DNA from: Parasponia andersonii
Taxonomy: Eukaryota; Streptophyta; Magnoliopsida; Rosales; Cannabaceae
Length of the DNA: 64,000 bases
Assembly (NCBI GenBank): GCA_002914805.1
Contig: JXTB01000077.1
Coordinates: 250,140 to 314,139, forward strand
Reading direction: 5' to 3'
The notes below the pieces were generated by a model. The model was given only the letters and a program-made list of their open reading frames with translations. It did not search any database and was not told the origin of the DNA. Shown piece by piece: positions 36,942 through 48,122 of this stretch (the first letter of the stretch is position 1; each line of letters starts with the position of its first letter). A program made the position numbers and the translations under genes.

Positions 36942-37510
36942 NNNNNNNNNNNNNNNNNNNNNNNNNNNNNNNNNNNNNNNNNNNNNNNNNNNNNNNNNNN
37001 NNNNNNNNNNNNNNNNNNNNNNNNNNNNNNNNNNNNNNNNNNNNNNNNNNNNNNNNNNNNNNNNNNNNNNNNNNNNNNNNNNNNNNNNNNNNNNNNNNNN
37101 NNNNNNNNNNNNNNNNNNNNNNNNNNNNNNNNNNNNNNNNNNNNNNNNNNNNNNNNNNNNNNNNNNNNNNNNNNNNNNNNNNNNNNNNNNNNNNNNNNNN
37201 NNNNNNNNNNNNNNNNNNNNNNNNNNNNNNNNNNNNNNNNNNNNNNNNNNNNNNNNNNNNNNNNNNNNNNNNNNNNNNNNNNNNNNNNNNNNNNNNNNNN
37301 NNNNNNNNNNNNNNNNNNNNNNNNNNNNNNNNNNNNNNNNNNNNNNNNNNNNNNNNNNNNNNNNNNNNNNNNNNNNNNNNNNNNNNNNNNNNNNNNNNNN
37401 NNNNNNNNNNNNNNNNNNNNNNNNNNNNNNNNNNNNNNNNNNNNNNNNNNNNNNNNNNNNNNNNNNNNNNNNNNNNNNNNNNNNNNNNNNNNNNNNNNNN
37501 NNNNNNNNNN
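36942..37510. other. Assembly gap (569 N)
   Basis: A run of 569 undetermined bases. It hides the 3' part of the adjacent hAT transposase and probably the left transposon end. Apparent ORFs crossing it are artefacts. Confidence 0.99.
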
Positions 37511-38960
37511 AATATAATAAAGGAATTGGAAACTAATATTTCAAAAATATTTCTTGCATACGTGTTATAATTGGTTCAAATATAGGGTTACATCTTGTCT
37601 TACAAAACATTTCAGTAATAAAAAAAGTATGACGTAAAATAATTGGAGAAGTAGGATAATAGATGCCAGATAATGCAACAGTAGCTTCATGAAAAACGTC
37701 TAAAAATTATACAAATTTTTCACAAATAAACCAATCTTCATCTTTCAATACTAATGAACTTATTTTTGAATTGTAAAACATAGTAATTGGAATTTTATAT
37801 GGTAATGCATTTTTCAACATTAAATAAGTGGAATTCCATCTTACAAGCATGTCAACTTAGAATTTTCTTGGTTTTAATCTTTGAGTTATGCAATATCTTT
37901 TAAATTCAGCAATGCGTGGATTAGAAGCATGAATATAAGCAATAGCCGATCGAATATTTTCAATATATACATTTATAACATCCATACCTGATTTGACGAT
38001 AAGGTTGATGATGTGACATGCACAACGTTGATGCAGTAAAAATCCTCCAGTGTATGAACTTACCAAATTGCTAAGTAATTTTATGGTCTTTGTATTTGCG
38101 GTAGTATTATCTAAAGTGATAGAGATACTGCGATTCGTTATGCCATATTCTTTAACAACATTTAAAATTCTATCTCTAATAATTTCAGCAGTATGTTTAT
38201 TATCAACGACTCAAAAACTAATTATTCTTTTTTGCATTATCCATCTAGAATCTAAATAATGTGCAACTACACTTAAATAATCTTGTTTAGAATTAGCACG
38301 CCAAATATCAGATGTCAATGCAATACAAAATTTTAATGAAGTTAATTCAGATATTAAATCTTTACGCATATTTTCATAAACTTTAATTAAATCACTCTTA
38401 GTGGTATTTCTAGAAACTCTTTTAAAGTTTGGATAATAAGATCTTCTAATATGATTTTCATAGCTATTGCAATCACCAAAACCTAATGGTAAATTTTTTA
38501 TAGCAATTAAACGTGCTAGAGATTCCTTAGCTACTAAAGGATCATAGTTCTAAGAACTTACCGAACCATCCTTGTTGAGTTGAAGAGTTGATTGAGTAGA
38601 CTCTTTGTCTTTTTTGTGTTTTTTGACACATGCATCACTATGTCTATTCAAATGAGTGGTCTCGCTAGATGTTTTAGCAGTTAATAATTTCTTACAATAT
38701 TTACATCTTGCCATTTTTGTCTTCTTACCATCAGCCTCATCTTTGAATTCTAGATCGAAATGGTCCCATACATTGGAAGTTGTCCTTGCACGTTTGGAGG
38801 TCGTGCTTGCACTCGGCGAACAACTATCTTGAAATTGTAAACAACTTCTACTAGCATTTGAATTAGTTTGTATTTCGGGGACTTGGTCACCCTTTTCAGC
38901 TATGCGAATTTGGTCGTCATCCAATTCCAAATCAATAGGGATATTTTTTGACATATACAT
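37511..38960 (-). pseudogene. hAT transposase with BED zinc finger, five in-frame stops
   Basis: The frame starting at 38960 encodes a BED-type zinc finger (SNVWDHFDLEF, ARCKYCKKLL, THLNRHSDAC with its Cys-Cys-His-Cys/His ligands). It then encodes hAT core segments: FCIALTSDIWRA, the RCACHIINLIVKSG block and VRWNSTYLMLKNALPY. One reading frame is kept for 1450 bases to the gap edge, broken only by stops at 38550-38552 (TAG), 38211-38213 (TGA), 37857-37859 (TAA), 37707-37709 (TAA) and 37533-37535 (TAG). The C-terminal dimerisation domain should lie in the gap. No active protein is expected. Confidence 0.9.
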
Positions 38961-39812
38961 ATCCTATATTAAAAATATAGATATTAAAATTATACATAAC
39001 TATAAATAAATCGAAATTACAAATATAGATATTCTACCAACTTAATTGTAAACTACTAAAAATTAAAAATTCATTGAAATTTAAAATATAATATTCTAAT
39101 AAACTTCTACTAACTTAATTGTAAACTACTACAAATTAATTGAAATTAAAAATTTAATATTGTAATAAACTTTCTAGTTTCTACTAACTTTATTGTAAAC
39201 AACTATAAATTACAAATTAATTGAAAATATATTTAATAAATTTTCTACTACTAACTTAATTGTAAACTACTAAAAATTAAAAATTCATTGAAATTTAAAA
39301 TATAATATTCTAATAAATTTTCTACAAACTACAAACTAATGAATTACTATTTTAATTGTAAAAAATTACAATTGAATTAAAATTAAAAACAAAATCTAGT
39401 AGAACTACTAAGTTACTAACTACTTAACTAGTAACTACAAACTACTAACTATTATACTAGTAATAATAGTAAACAACTAAATATACTACAAATTAAATAA
39501 ATTTAAAAAATAATTATGATAAATAAATTAAATCGTAACTTCAATTAAGCTTTATGAGTTGTGGAGTGTTTGGACTTTGGAGACTATAAAATATAATTAC
39601 TAGTTATTAGTAAATAGTAGTTAGATAAGAGAGCAAAAAATAAAATTGAGAATATAATTAGAGATTTAGAGAGAAAGAATGAGAAAATAAGAGAGTATTT
39701 GAAAATTGTAAGTGTGAAAAAAGATTGGAGAGTGTAGGGTATTTATAGTGTAAGAAAATATATTTTTTTTAATTTAAAAAAATAGTTTAAACTAAAAAAA
39801 AAAATGATATAA

Positions 39813-39871
39813 TTCCAACAGTAACATTTGTTACTGTTGGAACAAAGGGCCCAGACGAGTCTAGGCCCTTT
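39813..39871. other. Two adjacent hairpins in the hAT subterminal region
   Basis: A perfect 13-bp inverted repeat (39813-39825 with 39830-39842, loop ATTT) is followed directly by a second one (39844-39856 with 39859-39871, one mismatch, 2-base loop). Subterminal repeats in hAT elements can bind transposase; that role here is an inference. Confidence 0.8.
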
Positions 39872-40054
39872 ATTTTTATTTTTTTATTTTTAAATTTAAG
39901 GGTCCAGATGAATTTGGGCTCAAAAAAAAAAAGGCCAGGCCGGACCGGGCCAGCCTGCCGGACCGCGAAATCTAGGCCCAACCCTACCTTATCCCTAGAG
40001 CCTGGCTTGGCCTGGACCCTAAAAGTACCGGGCCGGCCCGAATTGCCAGGTCTG

Positions 40055-41090
40055 TACCCGAGCTGACGTGGTTTCTTTCATTTAATGGGGCCCACTTACA
40101 TTGTCATTATTTTATTTTTATTTATTCATTTATATATTAAAAAAAAAAAAGAGAGAAAGATTCCGTGAAGAACAAGATGCTGATGTTCAACTCCAGTCGA
40201 AACTCTCCTCCAAATTTAATTATTGGTCTCAAAACTAATTCTTCTTTTAGATTCTCGTTCGTTTTCTCATTCAAAAAACTTCTTTAAAGTTCACATTTTT
40301 ATGACTATTATATAATTTTTTTTAAATCATGATTTCCTACAAAATATAAGATTAAACCCAAAAACACCCTACTTGAAATCAAAATCACAAAACCCAGTTT
40401 CTCTCTTCTTTATTTTTGTTTAGAAATGCATAGACCCAAGTTAGTAACAAATTCATATCCCCAAGATTGAACCTTCAAATAATTGTACAAATAATTTTCA
40501 GGAAAAAAAAAGTCTTTTTTTATCTAATCCAACCCTTTAAATGTATGCCCAACCGAATCCCACAACCGAAAAATTAAAAACTCAATTCCAGTATAACAAT
40601 ATATATATATAGAACTAAGGATCCTTTCTGGAAAGTTATTTATCTAAACCAGAGACGTTTTGCTGGAATTGAACTTCCAAATGATGACGGAGCTTAAAAC
40701 CTCATCCTAGCATTCGTTTTACAACCCATGATACTTAGCTTTTGAGGACACAAAATTCGAGTATTTGGAGGTGAAGGCCCCGATAGATATATGTGGTTTT
40801 GTTGCCGTTGGGCGGTGTTTGGCAGCCGGAACAAAAACGAAAAAGACGACAATAAAAGTGAGGCCTTTGAGGAAAAAGTTTGAGCAAAAATGGCGATGGT
40901 TTTGTATATATATTTAAAAAAAAAAAAAAAAAAAAGAAGATGGCGATGGTTTTTATCTAGTTTTATTTTTTATTTTATTAAAAAAAAAAAAGAATTCTCA
41001 GATTTACGTGGGAAATGAGACACGTTGACCAACCATAACACAGCACATGGCCCGTGTTGGAAAATGCTCGGGGATGAATGTAGCTTCACA
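40055..41090. other. Intergenic region, no gene seen
   Basis: AT-rich with poly-A tracts (about 40915-40935 and 40980-40992). No open frame of note and no recognisable transposon end apart from the hAT border at 40054. Confidence 0.6.
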
Positions 41091-41443
41091 GAAATATTAA
41101 GAAGAAGAAGAATAACAAAACAACTTTACAGCTGTAATACAGAGCGTTAGATGGAGTTGGTGTGGAAAATGGGGATCTTGTTGACACATTTTTCAGTTGT
41201 TGGTCTGCTCCGCTTTGGCCTTTCGCTTTTCTAAGTTATATTAATCCCAATTGGAATATATAAATATATATTATCCGTATTACATACGCTGCTGGTACTT
41301 AAATGTTTTGTATTGCTTTCTTTCCAGCTTGGCAACATCTATGATCGATGAAGACAGAAGACCAATTGTCCGGTCAACGTTGTATAAACAAACAATGTAT
41401 TAGGGAAATGGAAACAAAGGTTAATACATGAAGATTCTGAGGA
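41091..41443. repeat. Duplicated segment, copy A (5' flank of the PUB4-like gene)
   Basis: It aligns by eye with 60547-61003 in the same orientation: GAAATATTAA, AACAAAACAACTTTACAGCT, ATACAGAG.GTTA, TTTCCAGC.TGGCAACATCTA and AAGATTC.GAG occur in the same order. Copy B has about 130 extra bases in the middle. Copy A lies directly before the PUB4-derived coding part and probably supplies its promoter and leader. Confidence 0.85.
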
Positions 41444-41528
41444 GTAGAAAAGAGATGCCATTTGAAGTTTGGTAGCACAGACTGCCAAACAACAATTTTG
41501 TTATGAGCAGGGCTTAGATATTTCAAGA

Positions 41529-44112
41529 ATGTCACTGAAAGATTCTGAAGACAGGTCCACTAACTCAGAACAGAAGAGTACAGTCTCAGTACTTGGCCAA
41601 ACTTCTACATCACCAAGAATAGTTTCTTCGCCTTTAGTTGAAACAAGGGTTGACCTTTCTGCCATTGAAGCTCGAGTTAGGAAGCTAGTCGAAGGCCTGC
41701 AAAGTGATTCAGTTGATAGTCAAAGAGATGCAACAGCTGAACTTCGGTTACTTGCCAGAGATAACATAGACAATTGGATAGCTCAAGCAAACTGTGGTGC
41801 CATTAGCTTGTTGGTTAATTTGCTGCGCTCGACAGACTTGGAAATTCAGGAGAACGCGGTCACAGCGCTTCTGAATTTGTCGATCAATGATAACAACAAA
41901 ACTGCGATTGCGGGTGCCGATGCAATTGAGCCTTTGATTCATGTCCTAAAGACAGGGAGCCCTGAGGCAAAGGAGAACTCAGCTGCAACTCTCTTTAGTC
42001 TTTCGGTGATTGGAGACAACAAAATTGAGATAGGAAGGTCTAAAGCTATCAGGCCTTTGGCTGATTTATTGGGGAGTGGAACTCCCCAGGGAAAGAAAGA
42101 TGCAGTCACAGCTTTGTTCAATTTGTCGATATGTCATGAGAACAAGGCTCGGATTGTTCAAGCTGGTGCTGTGAAGCACCTGGTAGAAGTGATATCGGAA
42201 CCGGCAGGTGGCTTGGTGGACAAGGCAGTTGCTGCTTTGGCGAATCTCGCTACCATCCCCGAGGGAAGGACCGCGATTGGTCAGGAAGGTGGGATCCCTG
42301 GTTTGGTTGAGGTTGTTGAGTTGGGTTCTGCTAGAGGGAAGGAGCATGCAGCTGCTGCTCTTTTACAACTCTGCACAAATAGTGGTCGGTTTCGTAACAT
42401 GGTTCTGCAAGAAGGAGCAGTCCCTCCGTTGGTGGCATTGTCACAATCTGGCACTCCAAGGGCCAGAGAAAAGGTACCCTGCTCCTTGTAACTTGTAACT
42501 GGTGCTCTTCTCTCTCGCAACTTTCTCTTCGACGCTACTACAAAAAAGAAAACAAGCAACATTTAAAAAGCGTTGCTTATTTTTTACACAACGCCAAAGA
42601 AAAGTTGCCTATTCACACGCATAAGAGGACAATGCATTTTAAGTGTCATAGAGCAATTTACCCAAAGTTTGCAGCAAAAGTGTTGGGTAAAATGCTCCAT
42701 AAAAATGTTATATATGACACAATTACTTTCTTTTAAATAACTTTGTCTTGGGTAAGTACCTAAAATATATTATTTTGAGATTAGAATAAACGAACAAAAA
42801 CATAGTTAGGACAACAGTCATTTAAAAGAGACAGATAAATGATAGGCATTTAGCATGGAAGGTTAAGAAACACTTCAGTCTATATTCCTTGCCTCATGAA
42901 ACCAAAGGAAAATGGGAGAATACACTGCCATTTGTCATAATTTATTTGAGTACCACGTTTTTAGGATTAGCTCATTTTGTGAAGAAAACAAGCTAAGATT
43001 AGTAAGTGCGATCATACATCCTACGTGAAATACCCCTGCAATAAAGGAGTAGTAGAAAAAACAGCGGGGTTGCTTTCTGTTGAAACTAATTAATTTAAAG
43101 AGCAATGATCGGACATGAGATATAATTCTGTTTTTAGATGATTATGATTAATAAAAAGAGTTTCACAAAAAAATATAATTATAATTAGTCTGTAAAAAAT
43201 AAAGACTAACACAAATAAAGACTAACACACTAGGTAGTATTGAGCACCATATAATGTCCTTTAATATTATTCTAATTTAAATGCCAAAAAATACTAAGAG
43301 GTGGCAATTATCGAGAACATGGAATAGAAAGGCCTAAACTAAGGTTTGATCCTATGAATAAGATTATTGGCTAAAAAAGAACAAAACTATGTGATTTCTC
43401 TCGCATGAATCAGCACCATATATTCCCGTAAACAGTAGAGATCTCTCTCTGTTTTCTTTGCTTCTCTTAATTTCCTTTTCTTCTGTAATCTTGTATCTAC
43501 GTGCATACTTATGTTTAAGAATTTTTATAGTAAGGTCAAGAGGAACTCTACATTTATTGAGCTATTAAAGACCCCAGTTTATTACTTCGTTTTAATGGTA
43601 ATTTGAAGATCAAACTATGACAAAGATATATATATATATATATATCCTGATACTAATTAAGAGTAATTAATTTATCAAGATGAAACTTATTTTCGGATTA
43701 GTTTTTATACGTCTTATTTTTTATTTTTTAAATAGTATTTTGTTAAATGAATTACTCTAAATTAGTGTCAAGTTATAAATTCGTAACAAATTTCAAATCT
43801 AACGGTCAATGTTGATAATAACTAAAATACAAAATATAATTTAAATAAGGTGTCAAAATATAAGATATAAAAATGATATTATTACTAAGATATATGTCCT
43901 TCAGTTTTCACCATATTCAATTAGCAGTGGTCATTTAAATTCCAGTACCTAAGTCTAACTTACTATATAGATATTATATAAAATTATACCGACTTAACTT
44001 GATTGTCAGAATTTAAGCATGTCACATTAAGTTTGTGTAAAAATTTCGTGTCCAAATATTTGGTTGCTTGCAGGCCAAGGCACTTCTGGGCTACTTCAGA
44101 AACAATCACTAA
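41529..44112 (+). CDS. ARM-repeat protein, truncated tandem duplicate of PUB4 (2 exons, 327 aa)
   Basis: Exons 41529-42473 and 44074-44112 join in frame. Similarity to PUB4 starts near 41500 (EQGLDISRMSL versus EQGLDIARVSL) and runs to the C-terminus, ending early at NNH because local changes create a TAA. The N-terminal domain and the U-box are absent. About 285 bases of the Ser-rich linker are missing in frame, joining GQTSTS directly to PRIVSSP. The ARM repeats look complete and the 315-codon exon has no disruption. The first in-frame ATG is 41529; the open frame extends upstream without an ATG. It keeps the last intron, enlarged from about 0.4 to 1.6 kb, so it is not a retrocopy. It may be an ARM-only protein that competes with PUB4 for partners, or a young pseudogene. 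Expression is unknown. Confidence 0.75.
42532..42735. mobile_element. CACTA-like terminal fragment in the intron of the PUB4-like gene
   Basis: CGCTACTACAAAAAAG (42532-42547) resembles CACTA transposon ends (CACTACTA/CACTACAA followed by A-rich sequence), with the second base changed. AAGCAAC...GTTGCTT (42554-42578) is the subterminal inverted repeat usual in such ends. A longer stem pairs 42643-42663 with 42685-42720. No transposase is present; this is a fragment or non-autonomous element, and it partly explains the longer intron. Confidence 0.5.
43625..43645. repeat. (TA)n microsatellite
   Basis: About ten TA units in the intron of the PUB4-like gene. Confidence 0.9.
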
Positions 44113-44540
44113 CCTGGTAACGCAGGTAGACGTTGACTTTTTAACAGGATCCTTGGAGTAACCTGAGGTTTTGACTTAAGTTTCGTAAACAATGTGTGTA
44201 CTTTTGACAATGCGAATAATTCATTTGGAATTGGAGGGTCTTATTTTGTACAGTTTTACATGATTTGTTAAGAGAGAGAGAGAGAGAAAAAAAACTACTA
44301 ATGAGTTAGGACTGATTTAATTGATCAAGTCTTGTACAATACTCGATTGTATCTATATATATATATATATATATATATATGATTCATATGAACGTGGGAA
44401 GTGAGCTTTGTTTACAAAACAAATGAATAATCTATTTTGGTATGCATTAACGTAAGGCTTCAGATTCATTCTCATTATTGTTTTGCACGTGTTTTTGTCT
44501 CTTCGCAGTGAGCTCGTGAAAAACAATGCCTTGCCGTGTA
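44113..44540 (+). other. 3' flank of the PUB4-like gene, homologous to the PUB4 3' UTR
   Basis: It matches 36465-36820 in order, with small indels, a (GA)n tract at about 44272-44287 and a TA microsatellite at 44353-44380 that PUB4 lacks. The duplicated block therefore includes the ARM exons, last intron, last exon and 3' UTR. Confidence 0.8.
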
Positions 44541-45749
44541 ATCATATTATCTTTCAAATAACATGTCCGTCCCAAATTTAAAACCGTAATTTTTAGAAAT
44601 TTTAAGTGAAAATACAATAAAATATTAATTATAAGAAATTACAGAAAAATCAAGTATAAAATAATTTCATTTTAATCCTTAAATCATTATGAATTTCATA
44701 ACCATTAAAAATTCTTATTAATTTTTTAATTATTTTAGAAAAATATTCATTAAAGTTCAAGAAAATTTCTATATATCTCATTTGGTTACTTGTTAAGAAA
44801 TTATAAATTTTGGTAGAATAAATTTAACTAAAAATTTTAATTCAATATCCAAAATAATTTACATTAAATCACTTGTAGTTTCAAATTTTTAAATTTATAA
44901 AAAAACCATCTTCGTACATCCGCTTAGTAGATTTTCTAATCTTAGCTAAATAATTGAACAAGAAAAAAAAGTTAATAGAGTATAGACACCTACTAAGAAT
45001 TAAGAGTAGAACTATATACGCAAACTGTACAGCTTATCTATCTATCAAGACGACTATTTCAGATAGTCAAATACCTGAAAGTGGGAGAAGTATAGTGGAT
45101 GAGCATTCACATGCTTAGTAGAAATTCAATTACATTTTTGAATAGATGCAATTTTTACCAAACTTGTATGACTAATATTATTTCCAAAATCCACTTATAA
45201 ACCAAGTTTATAAAATATTGGATATCCAGAATAATTATATATTCAAAACAAAAATTATAATCACATGATTATATATATCATACCTCTTACCAAAAGTACT
45301 AGTATCTTGATACTACCCAAAAGTGCGTCAGCCAAAGACTTACGCAGAGTTCTAGATCTTTCATCTAGTATTGCAGCAACTCACCAGAGATCTAAACTAC
45401 CATGATACAATAATGGAACTCAAGTGTGTGATTCTATGGTATGTACAACATGTAACAGAATATGTGATAATCATGCAAAATATAACCAAATAATGCTTTA
45501 AAAATTCACTTGGTATTATTCTGGAATTTACGATAACATGAGCAGCTTTCCACTATATTACCCCATAATCACAATTTAAAAAAAAATATGTATATAAAAT
45601 CATACAGTCCAATCCTAATATAATCTAATGTTTTTCCATAATTTATTAAACTATCGCGTAACCACGATTTTTTTATAAATAAATTATAATGTAATTATAA
45701 ATCAAAACAAGTATAAAACTACGTAATTAAATCCCTATATACTTGAAGA
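44541..45749. other. Intergenic, AT-rich; nothing recognised
   Basis: No coding frame or clear transposon end. The part after about 45300 could belong to the LTR fragment that follows, since the border cannot be placed. Confidence 0.5.
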
Positions 45750-46620
45750 AACTCCCATTGGTCACTTAGGTGCTCGAACGGTTATTTCGAGATCCCGGTA
45801 AGCTCACTTGAAAAGATAACTTTTCTAATGGAACCTTAGGTTGAGAAATGGAGGTCACTATTGAATTCAGAGTACACAAAAAAGTTGAATTAGATATGTA
45901 ATTTGTCAAAAGTGGATCCCAAGATAAGACCCGGCTCGTGACAAGCAAAACGATACGATTCACGAGCCAAGTGCCTCAATTTCGCTACTTCAAAACATAG
46001 TTATATTATATATCAAAATTTATCTCTCAATCTCACTAAGTCTAAATTCAAAATAAAAATTCAGTTTCGATGTCTCAATCCTTAAATGGGCTTAAAGTCT
46101 GAAAGTTACAAAAATACCACTTTTCAAAATAATAAGAAAAATATCTACTTTTTCAATTAAAAAATTAACGTGCTTTTGGATATCATTTTAAACCCACATA
46201 CTCATATTTGTTCATGATTTTAACTCCTCTAACACATTGTATAAATTTTATGACCTAAATAATTATTTTGCAAAATAATTATAAAAATATCGCAATTTAA
46301 TTATATAAAAAAGGCTTAATCTGGAAAGTACTCATTGGCGACGAGTAACCGACCGAGATTAGTCAGAGATGAATGGCGACCTCACGACAAGGCTTCATGT
46401 ACCAACGGTGTGGGCATGCAATGCCGAACGGCGATACAACCTCTAAAAATCCAATTGGCATGCGTATTTTTCGTAGCCTCTGATCTCCATTGTCGGGCGA
46501 CCGCTCACAGTGAGGGAAGTTGGCATCATCTCGTCAGTGATCAGCACTTGATGCAGGTAGGCACGTTTGTCCCAGAAGACTGTCATTTAGTTTGTCGTGA
46601 ATAGTGGTCATTTATAGAGA
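45750..46620 (-). mobile_element. Gypsy-type LTR fragment, same family as 62309-64000
   Basis: 45770-46170 aligns by eye with 63605-64000. Shared words in order include CACTTGAAAA.AT.ACTTTTC, GGTTGAGAAA, ATTCACGA, AAATTTAT and AAAAATACCAC. A less AT-rich block follows at 46330-46600 without a family signature. No internal coding region is attached, so this is a solo LTR or fragment; its left border is uncertain. Confidence 0.7.
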
Positions 46621-46669
46621 ATTTCGAATTCTCTTAGGGGGCTTCGACTGAGAAGAGGAGTGAGGGGAT

Positions 46670-48122
46670 TTCTATGCTCAAAATATACTAGCAACTATCG
46701 TAATATAGATTAAGGTGTCAATCTCACAGAGAAATAAATCAATAATAAAAAGGTAACAAAAAATTGAAAATAAATATTAACTAAGCAATAAATTAAAATA
46801 ATCACAGAAATATAAACAAAAATACCAATACGAGAAAATTAAGGCTTCAAGATTCATTTAATTATTTGTTTGACTATTACCAACTTTGATTCCTATTTAC
46901 TACTCAATTATATGTTACTTATTCCAAACACATAACTGGAAAATATAGCAATTAAGAATAAATATTAGTATAAAGTATTCAATATGATTTCTTCCAATTA
47001 ACATCAAAATAATTTATCTTACTAGTTATCTAAGATTGACAATATATCACAGGGATAATACTGCAGTAAAAGATTAACTAATAAAACAAATAAAATTATA
47101 ATTTAGTTTAAATCACCACATAAAGAAAGTACGACTGGATTTATATGAGAAACTAGAAAATAATATATCGAAACTAAAAATATTGAAGAATTTAACAAAC
47201 CAAATATATAACCATTGAAACACTCTCAGAAATAAGAGTTGGAAAATAGAAAAACTGCACAATTAAGATCATCTCTCTAACTTCTCTAAAAACTAGCATA
47301 ATCTCACACTTATCTCACATACTCTCTCTAAAAAAAGTGGAATTTTCTCTCTCAAAATTGATGTATTTTTTTCTTCACATTTTGACTATTTGTAGCTGAA
47401 ACTAGAGTGTTGTACAAGTCTCTACCTTTCAAAAGGTGTAATCTGATTAATCACGTGATGTGTCAATCTCCCACAATTTCTTCTTTCTTCTTTTTTTTTT
47501 CTCTTCCTCTTCCTTCACATTTTCAGAGTCTTGGGAATTGATATGGTTTGGCATAATCTGGTGAGCACAGCATTAAACTTGTGTTTGATTTGCTTTAAGA
47601 CAAATGTTGACTTTGATAGTTGATGTGGCGAAGTTTAAATAGATGGAAGACCGGTTGTATGAGAGCTCGTGGAATACCTGATCCAGCATGGTTTGGAGCT
47701 GATATAGTGCACAGGCCCATGTCTCTTAGCTTCGAACGTGCCAGCCCATCTGCGTATCATCCACCCACGCATCCAATTCCCTTCACTCCCGCTTGGCCTT
47801 CTATTTTTCTGGATTCTTCTTTTTTTTTTTCTTTTTTATTTAATCTAAATCAACATAAAATTAAACAAAATCCAATGCAAATAAAATAAATAAATAAAAA
47901 AATCATAATCTAAATCAAATAACTTCCAAATTTAATTAAATAAAACTAAATTATCCTAAATTAAATTAAATACCTAAAATTAAATAAATTTAAGAAATCT
48001 AAATCTAAATATTTAAAAATAAAATAACCTAAATTACTTTAAAAACTACACCAAAAATACTCAAAAACACACAAAATATATAAGAAAAAAATACAAATAA
48101 CTCTATTTTCATAGAGTGATCA
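46670..48122 (-). repeat. 3' LTR of the Athila-like element
   Basis: It is bounded by the GGGAT flank on the left and the polypurine tract on the right (minus-strand order: tract, then TGATCACTC...). An apparent short ORF inside (47620-47889) is not a gene. Confidence 0.85.

Larger units (their letters stand above)
37511..40054 (-). mobile_element. hAT-superfamily DNA transposon (3' end in the gap)
   Basis: The minus strand reads from a terminal CAGACCTGGCAATTCGGG (reverse complement of 40037-40054), typical of plant hAT ends. A GC-rich subterminal region (39895-40036) with repeated GGCC/GGGCC words follows, then two hairpins, then a transposase frame starting at 38960. The 8-base flank 40055-40062 would be one target-duplication copy; its partner is hidden by or beyond the N gap. 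The element lies between PUB4 and its partial duplicate. Confidence 0.85.

Noticed and set aside
36875-37570. 231- and 200-codon ORFs
   Set aside because: They run through 569 undetermined bases and are artefacts of the gap.
47620-47889. 89-codon ORF
   Set aside because: It lies wholly inside an LTR whose other copy does not keep the frame.
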